Assembly (NCBI RefSeq): GCF_035920345.1 | Contig: NZ_CP109149.1 | Span: 6,014,001 to 6,078,000, forward strand | Source of the DNA: Nocardia vinacea | GTDB taxonomy: Bacteria > Actinomycetota > Actinomycetes > Mycobacteriales > Mycobacteriaceae | Direction: 5' to 3' | DNA: 64,000 nucleotides | Shown: positions 25,201-34,770 of the stretch, in pieces | Layout: each line of letters starts with the position of its first letter | Position numbering within the stretch: the first letter of the stretch is position 1 | Program-made: the position numbers and the translations under genes | Notes under the pieces: model-generated | What the model saw: only the letters and a program-made list of their open reading frames with translations | Database searches by the model: none | What the model was told of the DNA's origin: nothing

Positions 25201-28040
25201 AGCGCGCGTAGCGCCGCAGTACGCAGTTCGGCTGGAGACACCGCGCCACTCTCGGCTTCGACCACATAGGCGACCAACTGCTCGCCCACCCCGGCGTCAT
25301 CGCGCACCACGACCACCGCGCGCACTACCGAATCGACGGCCCCGAGCACGGCTTCGATCTCACCGAGCTCGATCCGCAACCCGCGCAACTTCACCTGAAA
25401 ATCGGTGCGGCCCAGGTACTCCAGCTCACCGTGGGAGGTCCAGCGCACCAGGTCACCGGTGCGATACATCCGGGTGGCCGACCCGAACGGATCCGCGACG
25501 AACCGATCGGCGGTGAGCCCGGGGCGGCCGATATAACCACGGGCGAGCTGTACCCCCGACAGATACAGCTCGCCCGCAGCCCCGACCGGTACCGGCCGCA
25601 GCCGCGAATCGAGCACGTAGAGCCGGGTGTTGAAGACCGGCGCGCCGATCGGCACCGAGAGGGTATCGGTATCGGTCACTTCATGGAAGGTGACGTCCAC
25701 CGCCGCCTCCGTGGGACCGTACAGGTTATGCAGCCGCACACCGGTCAGCAGCCGCAGCCGCTGCGCCAACGCCGCGGGCAGCGCCTCGCCGGACGCGAAG
25801 ACCATACGCAGCGCGGTGCGGCCGATGGAATCTGACTGTGCCAGAAACGATTCCAGCATAGATGGCACGAAATGTGCTGTCGTCACGCCATATTCGTCGA
25901 TCACTGCCCGCAGGTAGGCCGGATCACGATGACCGTCGTGCTCGGCAAGTACCAGCCGCGCGCCGATCTGCAACGGCCAGAAGAACTCCCACACCGACAC
26001 ATCGAAGGTGGCGGGTGTCTTCTGCAGTACGACATCGTCTGCCGACAGCCGATACTGCTGCTGCATCCAGACCAGCCGATTCACGATCGCCTCGTGGGTG
26101 ACGGCCACCCCCTTCGGGAGTCCGGTCGACCCCGAAGTGAAGATCACATACGCGGGCTGCCCCGGCCGCAGTGCGGCGGTGCGTTCCCGATCCCAGATCG
26201 GACCATCCGCGTAATCCGCGAGATCCAGCCCATCGAGGCGGATGACCGGTACTCCGGTGAGCTCGGTGGCGTCAGTCGTCAGCACGCATGCCGGTCGCGC
26301 GGTCGCCAGAATGTGTGCCGTGCGCTCGGCCGGATGATCCGGATCCAGCGGCACATACGCCGCCCCCACAGCGAGCCCGGCATACATGGCGATCACCAGT
26401 TCCGGCGACCGACGGATGTTGAGCGCGATCAGCGTCTCGGGTCCGACGCCGAGCCCGATCAAATGCCGCGCCAGCCGATTACTGCGCGCCGCGAGCTCCC
26501 GATATGTCAGGTCCGGCACACCCGCGAACCGCACCGCAACCGCATCCGGCGTCCGCGCTACCTGCGCTTCGAACATCGAAACCAGCGTCGGCGCACCGGC
26601 GACCGCCGCGGGCACATCGAATCCGGTCGCATTCCAGATCCGGGTGCTGACCTCGAGTTCCAGCTCGGTCGCCACCGCCACCGCCACCATCGGCGTATCG
26701 ACCTCGGTGGCCACCAACCGCTCCAGATACCGCACGAACCGTGTCTGATGGCGCGCAATGTCGTCGGCGGCATAGAGATTCGGATTCGCCTCGAAATCGA
26801 GGTGCACGCTGTCGCGCTCGCCGTAATAGACATCGAAGCTCAGATCCTCCACCGGCCCGGTGGACAATACGTGGTACCGGCCGACCGTATCGCCCAGCGT
26901 CAGATCGCTGCCGAACAGCATGATGTTGGCCAGCGGTCCGAACAGCGCACGGCGCGCCGGACGCCCGCCGTGCTCGGCATCGCGGCGGATGTCCTCGTGC
27001 CGATACCGCTGGTGCCGCAGCGCACCCGCCACCTCGACGCGCGTCGCCCGCAGCAGGTCCCCCCAGGTGCCGTCGACCGCCAGCCGCAGCGGCACGATAT
27101 TCGACAGCATTCCGGCCGACCGCCGCGTGAGCGCGGTGGTGCGTGCCGTCACCGGCAGACTCAGCACCACCTCGTCCCGATCGGTGAGCCGCCCGAGATA
27201 TCCGGCGAAGGCCGCGAGCAGTACCACCGCGAGCGTCGAATCCTGGTTCGCCGCAAGCGTATTCATCCGATCGACGAGCGCATCCGGCAGTACCCGTCCC
27301 ACCACCAGATTGGTGGCCGAGCGCGGTGCGGTCCGCCCGTCCAGGCTGGTCGCGCCCTCGAGCCCCGCGATCCGCTCGGCCCAGTGCGCCCGGTCGGTCT
27401 CGAAACGCGAACTGTCCCGGTAGTCGAGCTCACCGTCGACCAATTCGATCAGCGCACCCGGCTGGACCGCCTGCGGCTCGGTGCCGAGCACCCTGGCGGT
27501 ATACAACTGCGCCACCCGTTGCGTATTGGTCAGCGCGCCGAACCCGTCGAGCACGATGTGATGCGCCCGCATGTACCAGAAGCACCGCTGGTCCGCGACC
27601 CGCAGCACGGCGCCGGCGAACAGCCGATCGGTCAGCATGTCGACCGGCGCGCCCGCATCCGCCCGCATCCATTCGTGCGCCGCGACCACCGGATCGGCAC
27701 ATTCGCGCAGGTCGACTGCCTGGATATCGACGGAATTCGCCGGATCTACGTACTGATTCGGCACACCGCCGGATTCGCCGAGGCGCACCAGCACCGATTC
27801 GTATTCCCGCGCCGCAATGACCGAAACCTCCTGCAGGATCGCGGGATCCAGCACCCTGGGCACGTCGACGTATTGGGCCACATTGATCGGCACGTCGGGA
27901 TCGAGCAACTGCGCGTACCAGACCCCCAACTGCGCCGGTGCGAGCGGAAACGGCTGGTTGTCCGGAGCGTCCGGTAAGCAGTCACTCGCCAGGCGCGCGG
28001 CCCCGTCCGGTCGCGCCCCACCCAACTCCGCACCGTGCAC
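10200..28040 (-). CDS. Non-ribosomal peptide synthetase, first subunit (five C-A-T modules plus terminal C)
   Basis: This is a giant NRPS of 5946 residues. I chose the GTG at 28040 because GGAGG lies five bases upstream and the first C domain follows directly; an upstream ATG at 28112 is in frame but has no such site. Order in approximate residues: C1 (HHIVLDG, 160), A1 (637), T1 (1022), C2 (1210), A2 (1737), T2 (2122), C3 (2302), A3 (2827), T3 (3207), C4 (3392), A4 (3883), T4 (GGSS, 4268), C5 (4454), A5 (4945), T5 (5335), C6 (5518), then a degenerate A-like tail (5835-5946). C1 resembles the EntF condensation domain, which takes an acyl or aryl starter from another carrier. Hand-read codes: A1 and A3 DVWHFSLVD (Ser), A4 DFWNIGMVH (Thr), A2 DVWSFALVH and A5 DLWHLILVS (unassigned). 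No E or TE domain is seen. A2 and A3 carry in-frame repeat inserts. The final product class is not identifiable here. Confidence 0.95.
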   Translation of the reverse strand: MHGAELGGARPDGAARLASDCLPDAPDNQPFPLAPAQLGVWYAQLLDPDVPINVAQYVDVPRVLDPAILQEVSVIAAREYESVLVRLGESGGVPNQYVDPANSVDIQAVDLRECADPVVAAHEWMRADAGAPVDMLTDRLFAGAVLRVADQRCFWYMRAHHIVLDGFGALTNTQRVAQLYTARVLGTEPQAVQPGALIELVDGELDYRDSSRFETDRAHWAERIAGLEGATSLDGRTAPRSATNLVVGRVLPDALVDRMNTLAANQDSTLAVVLLAAFAGYLGRLTDRDEVVLSLPVTARTTALTRRSAGMLSNIVPLRLAVDGTWGDLLRATRVEVAGALRHQRYRHEDIRRDAEHGGRPARRALFGPLANIMLFGSDLTLGDTVGRYHVLSTGPVEDLSFDVYYGERDSVHLDFEANPNLYAADDIARHQTRFVRYLERLVATEVDTPMVAVAVATELELEVSTRIWNATGFDVPAAVAGAPTLVSMFEAQVARTPDAVAVRFAGVPDLTYRELAARSNRLARHLIGLGVGPETLIALNIRRSPELVIAMYAGLAVGAAYVPLDPDHPAERTAHILATARPACVLTTDATELTGVPVIRLDGLDLADYADGPIWDRERTAALRPGQPAYVIFTSGSTGLPKGVAVTHEAIVNRLVWMQQQYRLSADDVVLQKTPATFDVSVWEFFWPLQIGARLVLAEHDGHRDPAYLRAVIDEYGVTTAHFVPSMLESFLAQSDSIGRTALRMVFASGEALPAALAQRLRLLTGVRLHNLYGPTEAAVDVTFHEVTDTDTLSVPIGAPVFNTRLYVLDSRLRPVPVGAAGELYLSGVQLARGYIGRPGLTADRFVADPFGSATRMYRTGDLVRWTSHGELEYLGRTDFQVKLRGLRIELGEIEAVLGAVDSVVRAVVVVRDDAGVGEQLVAYVVEAESGAVSPAELRTAALRALPAYMVPAAFVVMDALPVNASGKSDRAALPAPERISTDYTEVTTPVEATVARVFGAVLGRDLVGRDDDFFALGGNSLVATQVAARLGAELGCRLGVRELFTATTVSALAELIERAGGSSGVPVLAQLRARHRPPLVPLSPAQQRIWFLNRFETAGAGYNMPFVVRLRGAVDISALRLALADLVDRHEVLRTIFPAVSAGVAAQQVVLSADEVVVVGEPESIGADELDDELARFAALGFDLEREIPIRARIFLVDEESCALALVLHHIAADGVSLRVLARDVMYAYGSRHAGEVPEWLPLSVQYADYSLWQHELLGSVEDPDAASARQLEFWTATLAGAPDLIELPADRSRPPVASGRGAVFGFEIPGDVHVEVVKLARDQGVSNFMVLHAALAALLSRLSGSDDIVIGTPVAGRGERALDDLVGMFVNTLVLRTVVDAAAPFSSLLARVRETDLAAFGHAELPFEQLVDAINPPRSQARHPLFQVLLAFDNAADIAFELPDLSVCTSTLDTGVTKFDLQLTVTEGFAGAGLGEGPAPAGVRAEFTYTTDLFDESTIADYAEWLVRLLRAIVVDAELAVGDLPLLDVAGRQRAIERGIAESSSRVATLLAAFETQVRRTPDAVALVDGHGALAHPSPDHHPSSSRSATLAHPSPDHHPPTSRSATLTYSEFSGRVNRLARRLIAVGVGPETLVVLGMRRSVDFVVAAYAVLTAGGGYVPVDPDQPAARRAQVVASARPVCVLTRAGDGWSTGPSVLVVDALDCSGYSDAPVVDSDRLRPLRAINTAYVIFTSGSTGLPKGVAVQHASVVNQIDWIADEYGIGADDVVLFKTPATFDVSVWELFAPLARGARMVVAEHDGHRDSAYLSATIAAHRVTMTSFVPSMLTVFADATGIAEIASLRMVFVAGEAMTGEAAARFAAVCRAALHNLYGPTEFTVHATCAPVDAALPGAVPIGRPVRSSQVLVLDARLRPVPDLVVGELYLSGVQTARGYHGRAELTAERFVANPYGPAGARMYRTGDLVRRNRAGDLEYLGRSDFQVKLRGQRIELGEIEAALVAADDVRAAAVRVFAHAAGELLVAYVVADMPEVELADVLGQRLRAVLPSYMVPTAYVGLAEMPLTSSGKLDRKVLPDPVLTAGTFRAPVTSGEHAVAEVFAAVLGLDRVGLDDDFFALGGNSLVATQIAARIGAVVDADIPVRLLFEHSTVAGLAAHLPGSGTARRALIAQARPDVVPLSYAQQRMWFLNQFDAASVANNLTAAVRLVGTLDLGALTDAVADVIARHEALRTRYPAVDGVPQQEVLPGDAVLLVPEPVDATELADRIRALAAMPFAVDREAPVRLTLLRTGTEHVLVVSIHHISADGWSIAPLTRDLMVAYAARCMGSEPNWVSLPVQYADYTLWQRETLGAEDDPESLIAAQIRYWSAELADLPDVLALPGDRSRPAVASGRGARHAFTIDAATHRRLCGVAEGANASLFMVLHAAFATLLAKLAGQQDIAIGTPVAGRGAAELDGLVGMFVNTLVLRTDVRPELTFADLIAATRDGDLRALAHADVPFERLVEVLNPERSAARHPLFQVMLDFQNTAQTNLELAGLEASMLDIDTRTAKFDLQLTLTETVGAAGVAATFEYATDLFDARTIASFATRLQRVLDAVADPHVRIGDIDLLADNERALILDAWNATAHPVDAGATLVSLFEAQVARTPDATAITFEGESPAHPSPDHHPSTSRYATLAHPSPDRHPPTSRCATLTYGEFAGRVNRLARLLVSIGVRPDVTVAIGMRRSVDLVVATYAVLTAGGAYVPVDPEHPAERITQALRLARPVCVLTRSEDGLDLDTDERSGAWAVLDVDLFDTSDYSDAPVTDDDRLGPLVPGNAAYVIFTSGSTGRPKGVAVSHAAIVNRLVWMQDAYALTPADVVLQKTPATFDVSVWEFFWPLQVGARLVMARPDGHRDPAYLARVIRRERVSVAHFVPSMLVVFVAEPAAADCDSLRMVFASGEALAPKPAHRMRELTGAAVHNLYGPTEAAVDVTSHEVTDADVDTVPIGGPVFNTQVYVLDGRLRPVPVGVAGELYLAGVQLARGYIGRPDLTSDRFVANPFGDGARMYRTGDLVTWRADGALEYSGRTDFQVKLRGLRIELGDIETAITGLDSIAQAVVVLLDGQQLVAYVIAEPGVDTDALKSALSRQLPAYMVPSAFVVLDEFPLNASGKLDRKALPAPVFEAAVFRAPVTATQEIVARTFAEVLNVELVGLDDDFFALGGNSLNATQVVARLGAALDMRLPVRMLFEAATVGELAAATEAHQGRGYVALSARPRPARIPLSPAQQRMWFLNRFLADDCAGPGDAVDNIPVALRLTGDLDVEALSAALADVVARHETLRTVYPDGTDGAEQVIIAAAVPSLRPELITEAELEPHLSAFAATTFDLTTEVPLRARLFTDGHEHVLALVLHHISADGFSLGPLARDLMTAYSARRDGIAPAWAALPVQYADYTIWQAETLGDDADPESQAHRQLAFWRRALAGLPEQLELPTDRPRPAVSSYRGDAHRLRIDSDLHSELRELARKRETTLFSTMHAALAVLLSRLSVSEDIAIGTPVAGRGDAALDGLVGMFVNTLVLRTHIDTRARFETVLDTVRAQDIEALSHADVPFERLVEIIAPTRAQNRNPLFQVALTFQNFTLPPLELADLMVRPVEFDATAAKFDLQFTVVESDDADGRADGMEIEITYATDLFDAGTIAVLGRRFTQVLAAIAADATVVVGDIQLLSAEEQHRALHEWSTPTRTYVTETATLADRFALAAAIDPTSVAVRAGTRSLTYAELDSWSNRLARRLIAAGVGPEALVAVALPRSVELVVALVAVIKAGGGYLPIDPNYPADRIEYVLDDARPICAITSAGTELAPGWFGGPVIDIAATNQCTTAITQAERRRPLNPAHTAYVIYTSGSTGNPKGVVIPHRNVLRLLDNTQCHFEFGPSDIWTLFHSYAFDFSVWELWGALLHGGTLVVVDYYTSRSPEQFLELLAAERVTVLNQTPSAFYQLIAAEPAELALRYVIFGGEALEPQRLVGWFARHPRSPRLVNMYGITETTVHVSYRPIEAGTGSASVIGGAIPGLVVRVLDARLRPVPVGVPGEIYVSGGQLARGYLGRPALTASRFVADPYAGDGALAYRSGDLARWTADGELEYLGRADQQVNLRGFRIELGEIEAALLDVSAAVREVAVVVRSDLVDEPRIVAYVVGFDAVDTAELRQQLARRLPEHMVPAAIVMVDRIPLTVNGKLDRAALPAPEFEATTYRKPGTVVEEIVAGVFADVLGMDGLIGADDDFFALGGSSLLAAKAAARIGAALGRTVGVRALFESPRVADLAAAVNASDTAATRPALVAGARPDRIPLSPAQQRMWFLNQFDQHSVAYNIPVALRLTGALNIAALRAAVADLIGRHESLRTRYPEVDGAATQLIAPVVQAIPSLYPIDISAAELPDRIRELAATTFDVTVDIPVRMRLFRIAGRAEFVLAAVLHHIAADGSSLAPFVRDLMLAYSARLDDSAPGWTPPAMQYADFALWQRKLLGSEDAPESLSAQQIAYWTRTLDGLPDQLALPTDHPRPARQSLRGAKVEFAIDAPLHSALVVLGRRSGATLFMVVHAAFSALLARLSGSSDIAVGTPIAGRGDAELDDVIGMFVNTLVLRTRVDGGESFDALLERVRAADIAAFSHADVPFERLVEVLNPERSTARHPLFQVGLSFQNHERGELRLPGLEVREVEFDSGVAQFDLHLFAIDHYGADGSPEGIDLALGFATDLFEPASAQRFSEQLLRIFESVVAQSDTAVGEFDLLGSAERARLLEEWNRTAYPVASATLADLVDAQVALTPEGVALIDASSESVLTYAEFDAAVNRLARKLIADGVGPEATVVLAMRRSVELVVAMYAVVRAGGAYVPIDPDHPVDRIAYIIETAAPVCVLTTSRDGLPIETSLAVMEVDRLELADYAATSISDDERARPLRIEHPAYVIFTSGSTGAPKGVTISHAAIVNQLAWLRDRFAFGPEANALLKTPATFDLSVWEFWSVLTTGGRLVVTEPGTERDPDRLRALIERHAVTVLHAVPSLVGMLLAVTDAPLPNSLRQVLAIGEALPPATAIEFRRRAGHSGARLFNLYGPTEAAVSITAFEVDADPTHIVPIGTPAWNSRVYVLDARLQPVPVGVPGELYLAGAQLARGYQRRPALTADRFVADPFASAVGATMYRTGDIVRWRPEGTLEYLERTDFQVKIGGFRIELGEVEAALLRLPDVRAAVAVAHAGARLIAYVAVPASTAPAELADALRAAVATELPTYMVPNTIVVLESLPLNANGKVDRAALPAPLFTTAPFRAPTSELERLVAATFVEVIAAEETVGLDTDFFALGGNSLLATRLAAQLGSALGVRVPVAAVFDAPTLGLLAARLAELGGTDTRPALTRRSGTAPAPLSLAQQRMWVVNRLDPDSSAYNIPAALRLTGALDIAALGAAILDVIERHETLRTRYPDAEPEPVQQVLDVAEVDLEPILLEQGDIDERIAEFVAAGFDITSSPPVRAALFRTDVDEHVLVVVLHHISADGYSVAPMTRDLMRAYLSRIAGDAPDWEPLPIQYADYSVWQRALLGSDRDPNSLLTRQLDYWTTELAGLPEVLSLPSDRPRSPRRDMRGDTVGFEVDTVLTARLEAVASAHGTTLFTLIHSAFAVLLAKLSGTPDIAIGAPVAGRGERELDDLIGMFVNTVVLRTEVDARTGFADLLRQARNRDIAALSHADVPFERVVDAVGRTRSSAYTPLFQVMFTFQNMPSGRVALPGLEVEVLDLALADAKYDLQLTGIELFDAAGDLVGLDMRFGYATDIFDAATVRLFAERLLRIFEVVADDPAIVIRAIDIRGEQSRGERSDSPADLPALIAAAAEIDPGAVAFTHDAHAVTFGELAAKLATVTKAMGTTAKPEALINVALAGLVPGLLAALGGSGLAAVLRSLRTEARAVLSNSDSEVDSEGIN
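19961..20062. repeat. 51-bp repeat, two tandem copies inside NRPS domain A3
   Basis: The copies are 19961-20011 and 20012-20062. Their hairpin loops differ (GCA versus GTA) while the GTCGC/GCGAC stem is kept. They encode two 17-residue units ([26 protein letters not shown]) in front of LTYGEF. Confidence 0.88.
23210..23311. repeat. 51-bp repeat, two tandem copies inside NRPS domain A2
   Basis: The copies are 23210-23260 and 23261-23311, both with loop GGA inside the conserved GTCGC/GCGAC stem. They encode two 17-residue units ([26 protein letters not shown]) before LTYSEF, at the same place in the A domain as the A3 and A6 inserts. Confidence 0.88.
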
Positions 28041-28471
28041 CAGAGCCTCCTTGTTCGGCGTAAAACAGCAGGCCGAACGCATTCGGGCAGCACGAATAAG
28101 CCGCTGCGGCAACGCTGTTCAGCGTTGACACATGGCTTCGACGCCACCACAAGAAGATTCGGCGAATGCGCGGGGCATGCGGACACCCGCGCGGGATCGA
28201 AACAGATTGCGCCCCGCGTGCGCCTAGCTCTTGATCGCTCCTCCAACGTCGCTGCCGCGGTGCGGGCGCCGCGGCGGTGTCAGCTACATCACACGGATGT
28301 GATCCGCATTGCGAACATTAGGCGCTTCGTTAATAAAAGGGAACTTTTTGCACTAAAAAAAGTTGGTCGGCCGTCCAGCGTGCTCAGCTGGGCCGACATA
28401 GCTGGGCAAAGCTGTGTCCGCGACCACAATTCGGTCGCGAATGTGAGCCACAGCACTTTCGGATGTGCAGA
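28041..28471. other. Intergenic region, NRPS leader and promoter
   Basis: This 431-bp stretch between the NRPS start and the GAF regulator's stop has no convincing gene. It holds an AT-rich patch at about 28315-28372, unusual for this genome and a likely promoter zone, and the palindrome at 28288-28303. I could not fix -35 or -10 elements or find a clear IdeR box. Confidence 0.6.
28288..28303. promoter_or_regulatory. Palindrome in the NRPS promoter region
   Basis: ATCACA-CGGA-TGTGAT is a perfect 6-bp inverted repeat about 250 bp upstream of the NRPS start. It shares TCACA/TGTGA half-sites with the larger repeat in front of the adjacent GAF regulator gene, so that regulator is a reasonable candidate binder. 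This is inference. Confidence 0.4.
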
Positions 28472-29827
28472 CTATGAGCGGGAACGTTGCATCCGCGTTG
28501 CATCGGCGCCGAGCCGCCGATCGAGCACCCGAATTTTGGCCTCGATCTGCGCATACAGCGGCGAATCGCGATCTACGGTCGCCCGGTACGCGACCCAGGC
28601 CGCGGCATCGTCGCGCCCTTCCGCACATGCGGTCCATCGACGCAGCACCGCGGCGTCACCGGAACCGAGGACCGCGGCGCGCAGCCGGACCCGAAGTTCA
28701 TCGCGGATATCGATAATTCCCGGCGCGGTCGAGCGTGGCAGCACCGGACCCGCATACAGGCGTAATGCGGTATCGACAGCACCGGAATCGAGCGCGGCCC
28801 GCAGCGCCTCGATATCAGTTGCGATATGCACCCGCAACCGATATGGGCGCGAACCGAATACGTTCGGGCCGACCACCGCGCGCAACCTCGACATGGCGGC
28901 GCGGATGGTGCCGTTATCCAGATCCGTGTCGTCGAGCAGCAGTGCGAGATGGTCCGCGCCCAGCCCCTCTGGATGTTCGGCGAGTAGCAGCAGAATTTCG
29001 GCGTGCCGCTGCGACAACGGAACTCGATCACCCGCGACGGTCAGCAGCGGCTGTCCGAGCCCGAGCACATCCAGACCCAACCGCGCCGCCGAGATTTCAC
29101 CGGTCGAACTCACCGCCCCGTGCTGACCAGCACGCATCGCGGTCAGCAGCAGATCCATTTCGGCCGCGGTCGAGGTCGCCTTCACCAAGGCCAGAATCTC
29201 CGGCTTCGCCACCCGCACGCCCCCGGCGATCATCAGCACCCCGACCAGCCTGCCGTCGGGATCGTGCACCGGCGCCGCGGCACCGGTGATCTGATGCATC
29301 CGGTGCAGAAAGTGTTCGGGCCCATGGATCCACGCGGCCCGCCCGGTGCGCACCACCAGGCCGACGGCATTCGTGCCGATGCGGCGTTCGCTTAGATCAT
29401 CGCCCGCGCGCAGACCGATTTCGGCGGCGGCATCGACCTGATCGGGATTGCCGTGCACCCACAGCACCCGGCCGAACTGATCGGCGACCGCGACGATCAA
29501 ACCCGTTCTGGCCGTGTCCTGTACGAGCAATTTGTCGATCAGCGGCATCAATGCGGCAATCGGATGTGCGTCGCGGTAGCGCTGCAGATCCGCGCCGCGC
29601 AGGCCCCGCCCGTCGAGCGGATCCATCGGGTCGACGCCGCCGCGCACACTGCGCAACCAGGATTCGAGCACGACGGGACGCAGCAGACCGGCAAGCTGCG
29701 ACAGCTGCTCACCACCCGCGCTAAGATATCCGTGTGCTTGTGCGGCATAGGCTTCCAGTGCGCCGAGCTGAGTGCCGGGTTCGACGCCGTGCCGTGGGGG
29801 CCGCCCACCTGCAAGATTGCTGACCAT
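28472..29827 (-). CDS. GAF-domain transcriptional regulator
   Basis: This 451-residue cytoplasmic regulator has the N-terminal architecture of AcoR-type activators: a helical region, then a GAF-like sensor (about residues 90-230, with LSERRIGTNAVG and a PVHDPDGRLVGVL strand). It lacks the AAA+ domain needed for sigma-54 activation. The C-terminal half instead looks like a winged-helix segment followed by helical repeats (DLDNGTIRAAMSRLRAVVG). In actinobacteria such proteins often control alcohol or aldehyde oxidation genes. That fits its place downstream of mftG, but it could equally control the NRPS genes that follow on the same strand. The start at 29827 has GAAAGG just upstream; an in-frame start at 29908 would add 27 residues. 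The effector is unknown. Confidence 0.8.
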   Translation of the reverse strand: MVSNLAGGRPPRHGVEPGTQLGALEAYAAQAHGYLSAGGEQLSQLAGLLRPVVLESWLRSVRGGVDPMDPLDGRGLRGADLQRYRDAHPIAALMPLIDKLLVQDTARTGLIVAVADQFGRVLWVHGNPDQVDAAAEIGLRAGDDLSERRIGTNAVGLVVRTGRAAWIHGPEHFLHRMHQITGAAAPVHDPDGRLVGVLMIAGGVRVAKPEILALVKATSTAAEMDLLLTAMRAGQHGAVSSTGEISAARLGLDVLGLGQPLLTVAGDRVPLSQRHAEILLLLAEHPEGLGADHLALLLDDTDLDNGTIRAAMSRLRAVVGPNVFGSRPYRLRVHIATDIEALRAALDSGAVDTALRLYAGPVLPRSTAPGIIDIRDELRVRLRAAVLGSGDAAVLRRWTACAEGRDDAAAWVAYRATVDRDSPLYAQIEAKIRVLDRRLGADATRMQRSRS

Positions 29828-29901
29828 TTGCCTTTCTTTCCGCCCCGAACTGTACCGGCGCGCATAACTCGGACAAGGGCGGTTGCCTTCGTTTGTCCGC
29901 C

Positions 29902-29939
29902 AGGTCACACCACATTCAGACCTCGCGCAAATGTGACCT
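29902..29939. promoter_or_regulatory. Inverted repeat upstream of the GAF regulator
   Basis: AGGTCACA (29902-29909) and TGTGACCT (29932-29939) are perfect inverted arms with centres 30 bp apart, about three helical turns. They lie between the mftG stop and the GAF regulator start. Paired distant arms suit an AcoR-type dimer or tetramer, so autoregulation is plausible. This is inference. Confidence 0.5.
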
Positions 29940-29956
29940 ACCCATCTTCCAGGCCC

Positions 29957-31384
29957 CTAGGTGAGGTACTCGGCGACGCGTTCGGCAATCAGTACCGTCG
30001 TCGCCTGCGGACCGCGACTCAGCGGCACCGGAACAACGGAAAGATCCACCACGGATAAACCGGTCGTGCCGTGCACGCGGCACTGCTCATCGACTACCGC
30101 GCGTTCATCATCCGCACCGCCCATTCGGCAGGTGCCCGACAGATGTTGCGAAGTAGCCAGATTCGCGTGCAGCCACGCGTCGTCCGGTATCGATTCCGGC
30201 GCGTGCACCAGTGGTATCGCGTGCAATATCTCGCGCGCCGCGGTAACCGCCTCCCGTAACCGAATCCGATCCGCTGCCTCGGATAAGTAGCGGTAATCGA
30301 TGTGCGGCGGCACGGTCGGATCGGCGGAGCGGAGTCGGAGGACACCTTCGGAATGCGGGCGCATGAGCGCCACACCCAAACGTTGGGTATACGGGGTAAA
30401 CGTTACGGCGTACGGACGGATTTCGACATCGTCGAGTTCCAGCACATATTCCAGCGGGATGCCTTCGGCAGTCGAGTGCGACGGATCGAAGCGGTAGTCG
30501 ATGCCGATCTCGGGGTGATCGCTGAACCCGGCGCCGACGGGCGCGGGATGCACCACCGGAATATCCAGCGCCCGAAGTCGTTCCGGATCGCCGATACCCG
30601 AGCGCAACAGCAGCGCCGCGGATTCGATTGCGCCCGCGCACAAAACGATGCGATCCGCGTCGAGTGCGCCCGGCTTGCCCTCGTGCATGTAGTCCACCCC
30701 GATGGCGCGCGTGCCGTGGAAACGGATGCGGGTCACCAGCACGGCGCTGGTCACCGTGAGATTCGGTCGCGCGAGTGCGGGTGCGAGATATGCCGATCCG
30801 GTGTCGACGCGCCTGCCATCCTCGATATTCCACGGCACCGGCCCGAAACCATCGGTCGGACCTGTGCCGGGCACTGCGTTCAGATCAGGTATGAGCGGAA
30901 GGCCGAGTGCCGTACATGCCGAGCCGAATTCGCAGCTCAGAGGCGCGGGAACAGCGGTGCGACGCACCGGTATCGGGCCTGTCGTACCGTGTCCCGGCTG
31001 GTCGCCGAAGTCATGATCGCGCTCGAGTCGGCGATAGGCGGGCAAGACCGCGTCGAAGGACCAGCCGTCGAGTTCCTTACTCCACGCGGCGAAATCCGCG
31101 GCCGTCGCCCGCACGAAGTAGCCGCCGTTGACCGCACCCGATCCGCCGATCACCTTGCCGCGCACGATATTCCCGGTGACCTCACCTGCCAACGTGACAG
31201 GGTATCGCCACACCCACGGTGATTCGTGCCCGATCGGCATCCGAGTCGCATCGAGCAGTACCGCAGGATCGGTCGAAACCGGCCCCGCCTCCAGCAGCCG
31301 CACCCGATGCTCCGGGTCCACGCTCAGCCGGGCCGCAAGTACACACCCGGCCGAACCACCACCGATGATCAGTGTGTCGATCAT
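29957..31384 (-). CDS. mftG: MftG, mycofactocin-associated GMC oxidoreductase
   Basis: This is an FAD-dependent glucose-methanol-choline family enzyme of 475 residues. The N-terminal Rossmann motif GGGSAGCVLAARL binds FAD. A second GMC signature (GKVIGGSGAVNGG) lies near residue 80. The C-terminus has the catalytic His region (SQHLSGTCRMGG) and a terminal FAD-binding segment. Family knowledge links MftG to reoxidation of reduced mycofactocin and electron transfer to the respiratory chain during alcohol oxidation. It follows mftF on the same strand, 42 bp away, as in mycobacteria. A choline- or alcohol-oxidase-like role on sequence alone cannot be excluded, but the locus makes MftG the best call. 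Confidence 0.88.
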   Translation of the reverse strand: MIDTLIIGGGSAGCVLAARLSVDPEHRVRLLEAGPVSTDPAVLLDATRMPIGHESPWVWRYPVTLAGEVTGNIVRGKVIGGSGAVNGGYFVRATAADFAAWSKELDGWSFDAVLPAYRRLERDHDFGDQPGHGTTGPIPVRRTAVPAPLSCEFGSACTALGLPLIPDLNAVPGTGPTDGFGPVPWNIEDGRRVDTGSAYLAPALARPNLTVTSAVLVTRIRFHGTRAIGVDYMHEGKPGALDADRIVLCAGAIESAALLLRSGIGDPERLRALDIPVVHPAPVGAGFSDHPEIGIDYRFDPSHSTAEGIPLEYVLELDDVEIRPYAVTFTPYTQRLGVALMRPHSEGVLRLRSADPTVPPHIDYRYLSEAADRIRLREAVTAAREILHAIPLVHAPESIPDDAWLHANLATSQHLSGTCRMGGADDERAVVDEQCRVHGTTGLSVVDLSVVPVPLSRGPQATTVLIAERVAEYLT

Positions 31385-31426
31385 CTACATCAGCTCATCG
31401 GGTGATACAGCCATTACACGTTCGAT

Positions 31427-32836
31427 TCAGCTCCGGGGCGTACTCGGCTTGAGCGATTCCAGGCTGCGCGCGCGGAATGCGCCCAGCCACAAGCCCGTTC
31501 CGTAGGCGATATCGTCCATCCGCTTGTAGGCCACGTAGCGGAACGGGTCGAGCCCGCCCGCGTCGCGATGGGTGAACCAATCGGCCAGACCGTCCGCCAC
31601 CGCCATGGTGACCGCGATGCGCCGGACCCGCCGGGAAAGAATCATCGCCAACATGGTGACCGGCCAATAGTGCCGACACATCGCCGAGGCCAGTCGCCAG
31701 ATACCCGCGAAGTAGCCGCGCGCCAGATAGATCGCCGCGATCCTGGTCGGGTTGTCCAGTCCGGTGAAGACCCGGCGTAGTCGGGCCAGCGCGGTCACCA
31801 GGGTGATGAGTCCGCCGAGCAGTCCCCCCTTCGTCAGCGTGGCGAACAGCATGGTCGCGACCACCGTCCAGAACGGCACCGACAGCGGCGTCACCATGCC
31901 CGCATGCCGCTCGCCCAGCGGCGCGGCCCCGGTGCCGTAGAACAGCTTGCGACCGAACCACGCGCGGAACGAGATTCGATGATCGTGCGCGACGTGCGCC
32001 GCAGGCTCATAACGCAGCCGCCACCCCGCCTGCTCCAGCCGCCAGCACAGATCGACGTCCTCGGCCACCTGCATCGTCTCGTCGAACCCGTCCTGCACGA
32101 GCAGCGCCCGGCGGCGCACCAGCATGGCCGCGCTGGGCACGTACGAGACCAGTCCGCGCGACTGCACGGCCGATTCGCGCCGACCGAGATCGAGCGAGGA
32201 TCGGGTGTGCTCATAGCGCGCGAGCGCGTTCGACTCCGGATCCAGCGCGACGATCCGCGGCGCGACCAGCGCGACCTCCGGATCACTGAAGTGTCCGAGC
32301 ATCACCTCGAGCCAGCCGCTGCGCGGGACCACATCGGAGTCCAGGAAGGCGACGAAGTCGGTTGTCGCGGCCCGCAACCCGGCATTGCGCGCGGCGGCCG
32401 GGCCCTGTCTGCGGTCGTGGCGCAGCACGGTCACCCGGCAGCGGGTGCCGCGGTTGCGCGGGATCTCGACCGGCTGATCCGAACCGTCGTCGACGACGAT
32501 CACATTGTGTCCGCGCAATGCCGCGAGCAATCGGGCGAGGCCGTCGGCATTGTTGTGCAGTGGCACGATCACGGTCACATCGTCGAGGGACGGCAGCAAC
32601 CGGGGACGCGGATTAGCGACGCCGGAGTCGAGCAGCCGTCTGGCAACAACGGCGGACTTCGGGCCGGTGACCTCGAGGTACCCGTCGCCGATCATCTCGG
32701 CGGCCTCCGGGGCAAGTCGCAGCAACCGGGCGGGTGAACCGCCGATCAGGATGCGTCCCCCGGAGTATGCGCGTACCCGTGGATCGATCCGCACCCCGAA
32801 TCCGTCGGGCAGGCGATCGTGGCGCATTCCTGGCAT
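31427..32836 (-). CDS. mftF: MftF, mycofactocin glycosyltransferase
   Basis: This membrane-associated GT2-family glycosyltransferase is predicted to add the oligoglucose chain to mycofactocin. The start at 32836 gives 469 residues, close to the roughly 470 residues of M. tuberculosis MftF. The N-terminal RLPDGFGV and [12 protein letters not shown] match the MftF family. The GT2 core follows: [18 protein letters not shown], the metal-binding FLDSDVVPR, and the acceptor-side motif AEDVDLCWR. Hydrophobic stretches in the C-terminal third suggest membrane anchoring. Other in-frame starts at 32857 and 32827 are possible; none has a strong ribosome-binding site. The 222 bp between this gene and mftBC, where mftD and mftE normally lie, holds no recognisable gene. 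Confidence 0.9.
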   Translation of the reverse strand: MPGMRHDRLPDGFGVRIDPRVRAYSGGRILIGGSPARLLRLAPEAAEMIGDGYLEVTGPKSAVVARRLLDSGVANPRPRLLPSLDDVTVIVPLHNNADGLARLLAALRGHNVIVVDDGSDQPVEIPRNRGTRCRVTVLRHDRRQGPAAARNAGLRAATTDFVAFLDSDVVPRSGWLEVMLGHFSDPEVALVAPRIVALDPESNALARYEHTRSSLDLGRRESAVQSRGLVSYVPSAAMLVRRRALLVQDGFDETMQVAEDVDLCWRLEQAGWRLRYEPAAHVAHDHRISFRAWFGRKLFYGTGAAPLGERHAGMVTPLSVPFWTVVATMLFATLTKGGLLGGLITLVTALARLRRVFTGLDNPTRIAAIYLARGYFAGIWRLASAMCRHYWPVTMLAMILSRRVRRIAVTMAVADGLADWFTHRDAGGLDPFRYVAYKRMDDIAYGTGLWLGAFRARSLESLKPSTPRS

Positions 32837-33058
32837 GTTAGGCGGTGATTCGAGCATTGGCACCATCAGTCCGGAAAAAAGGATGGAATTCCGCACGAAT
32901 GCGCCCGTGTGGCGCAAGAACTCCCGCCGAATCGTGTCTTCGGCGGGTCGCAAGCGACTCGCCGAAGACAGCTGGCAACGCGAGGGCAATCATCGATTTG
33001 CCGCTCGATAGCCATCGCCGATCAACGGGATAGCGCATGGCCAGCTACCGGCCCGACA

Positions 33059-34606
33059 TCAGTTCAGCGGACTTTCGTCGCAGGCCCGCGCGGGGCGCCG
33101 CTCCGGCGACAGGCGTTCGGACGCGGGCCGAGATACCGACAGTGTCAGCGGAATCGGGCCCGACTTACGCGAGCCGGGTCGGCTCGGCGCAATGCGCCGG
33201 GAGTGGTCCACCGACGAGCGCGGAATCATCCGCCCGGCCTCGGCCAGCGCCGCCTCGCCGTAGCCCTGGACGCATTCCGGATCCGGTCCGTCGGCGGGCA
33301 GGCCGGTGAAGAACTTCGCCGCCATGCAGCCACCGCGGCAGGAGTCGTAGTGCGCGCAGCCGGAGCACGCACCGCCGCCGCTTGGCTCGCGCAGTTCGGC
33401 GAAGAGGTCCGATTCCTGCCACACGGTGCGGAAACCGCCGTCCGCCACCACATTTCCGGCGAGGAACTTGTCGTGGATGGCGAAGGGGCAGGCATAAACA
33501 TCGCCGAGCGGATCCACCAGGCAGACCACCCGGCCCGCGCCGCACATATTCAATCCGGGCAGCGCCGAACCGAAGGCGGAGAGATGGAAGAACGAGTCGC
33601 CGGTGAGCACACCCTCGCCGTTGCGCACCAGCCAGTCGTAAAGCACCCGTTGCTGTTCCGGCAGCGGATGCAGGTCGTCCCACACATCGGCGCCGCGTCC
33701 CGACGGCCGCAGGCGGGTCAAACGCAGTGTGGCGCCGTACTTGTCGGCGATCGCCTTGAACTCGTCGAGCTGGGCGATATTGTGCCGGGTCGCGACCACG
33801 GAGAGTTTCGCGTCCGTGAATCCCGCGGCCGCCAGATTCTCCAGCGCCCTGATCGCCATGGCATAGGAGCCCGGCCCGCGCACGGCATCATTGACCTCGG
33901 CGTCCGCGCCGTCCAACGAAATCTGTACGTCCACATAGTCACTGGCGGCCAGGCGCGCGGCGACCTCGGGCGTGATGCGAACTCCGTTGGTGGAGAACTT
34001 CACTCCGACATGATGCGCGGTCGCGTAGTCGACGAGCTCCCAGAAGTCCGGGCGCACAGTGGGTTCCCCGCCGCCGATATTCACATAGAAGATCTGCATG
34101 CGCTCGAACTCGTCGATCAGCGCCTTGCACTGCTCGGTGCTCAGCTCGCGCGGATCGCGGCGGCCCGAGGACGACAGGCAGTGCACACAGGACAGATTGC
34201 AGGCGTAGGTCAACTCCCACGTCAGGCAGATCGGTGCGGCCAAACCGTTTTCGAACTTATCGATCAGTCGCCCACCGGTGACGGTCGACGGCTGCCCGGC
34301 GAGCGGCAGCGGCGCGACCGCGGGGATCGGAGCACTGCCCGGCGCGGCCTGCCTGATCATGTCGGAGTCGGCCAGCTGATCCAATGCCCGAACATACTGT
34401 CCGGCCAGGTCATCCGTCACACCTGCGGCATGCAGGGCCGCGCGTGCCGAGACATGCGCTGGCAGCGACCGCACGATCTCGAGTATCCGCGGACTCTTCA
34501 GAAACGAGAGCTTGCGGGTGCCGAAGTGGTAGAGCAGCGCACCGAAGGACTCCGGCCGCAGCGCCACCCGCGGATGCAGCTCCCATCGGGTATCGAGATC
34601 CAGCAT
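33059..34606 (-). CDS. mftBC: MftB-MftC fusion: peptide chaperone plus radical SAM maturase
   Basis: The protein (515 residues) joins two normally separate mycofactocin enzymes. Residues 1-86 are MftB, the RRE-type chaperone that binds the MftA leader (ALRPESFGALLYHFGTRKLS). A Pro/Ala-rich linker (about 87-112) leads without any stop into MftC, a SPASM radical SAM enzyme that oxidatively decarboxylates the C-terminal Tyr of MftA and crosslinks it to Val. The SAM-cluster cysteines are C136, C140 and C143 in CNLSCVHC; SPASM cysteines follow in MCGAGRVVC, YACPF, CSGCAHYDSCRGGC and DPEC. The tail (PLTLSVSRP...DESPL) resembles the end of mycobacterial MftC, so the C-terminus is intact. No ATG or GTG lies at the usual MftC start, which argues for a true fusion. 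The gene starts 14 bp downstream of mftA. Confidence 0.93.
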   Translation of the reverse strand: MLDLDTRWELHPRVALRPESFGALLYHFGTRKLSFLKSPRILEIVRSLPAHVSARAALHAAGVTDDLAGQYVRALDQLADSDMIRQAAPGSAPIPAVAPLPLAGQPSTVTGGRLIDKFENGLAAPICLTWELTYACNLSCVHCLSSSGRRDPRELSTEQCKALIDEFERMQIFYVNIGGGEPTVRPDFWELVDYATAHHVGVKFSTNGVRITPEVAARLAASDYVDVQISLDGADAEVNDAVRGPGSYAMAIRALENLAAAGFTDAKLSVVATRHNIAQLDEFKAIADKYGATLRLTRLRPSGRGADVWDDLHPLPEQQRVLYDWLVRNGEGVLTGDSFFHLSAFGSALPGLNMCGAGRVVCLVDPLGDVYACPFAIHDKFLAGNVVADGGFRTVWQESDLFAELREPSGGGACSGCAHYDSCRGGCMAAKFFTGLPADGPDPECVQGYGEAALAEAGRMIPRSSVDHSRRIAPSRPGSRKSGPIPLTLSVSRPASERLSPERRPARACDESPLN

Positions 34607-34620
34607 GGTCGCAGCGCCTG

Positions 34621-34770
34621 TCAGTAGACGCCGCACATACCGTCGATGGAGACCTCTTCGATGAGGGTCTCCTCGACCAGCGGCGCTTCCTCGATCGAAC
34701 GGGACTCGGCCGCCCCGATCCGTCCGGTGTTGTCGGTATCGGTGTGTCCGATGGATCCGTACTCCGGCAT
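34621..34770 (-). CDS. mftA: MftA, mycofactocin precursor peptide
   Basis: This 49-residue ribosomal precursor ends in the diagnostic core IDGMCGVY, preceded by an acidic leader (VEETLIEEVS). MftC processes the terminal Val-Tyr pair into the redox-active core. I chose the ATG at 34770 because GGAGG lies seven bases upstream; an in-frame ATG at 34824 would give 67 residues. Even the short form is longer than the roughly 30 residues usual for MftA, with an extra N-terminal stretch (MPEYGSIGHTDTDNTG). Confidence 0.95.
   Translation of the reverse strand: MPEYGSIGHTDTDNTGRIGAAESRSIEEAPLVEETLIEEVSIDGMCGVY

Noticed and set aside
25872..27977. Long plus-strand frames across the NRPS genes (also near 5491-7245 and 16224-17879)
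   Set aside because: They are Arg/His-rich complements of NRPS coding sequence, with no recognisable domain and no supporting start signals.
10200..28040. Epimerization domains between modules
   Set aside because: Every post-carrier domain examined has the standard C-domain opening ([15 protein letters not shown]) and leads into an A domain; no extra E domain fits the spacing.
28300..28375. An IdeR iron box upstream of the NRPS
   Set aside because: The AT-rich patch contains TTAACG and CCTAATG pieces but no site close to the full 19-bp IdeR consensus.
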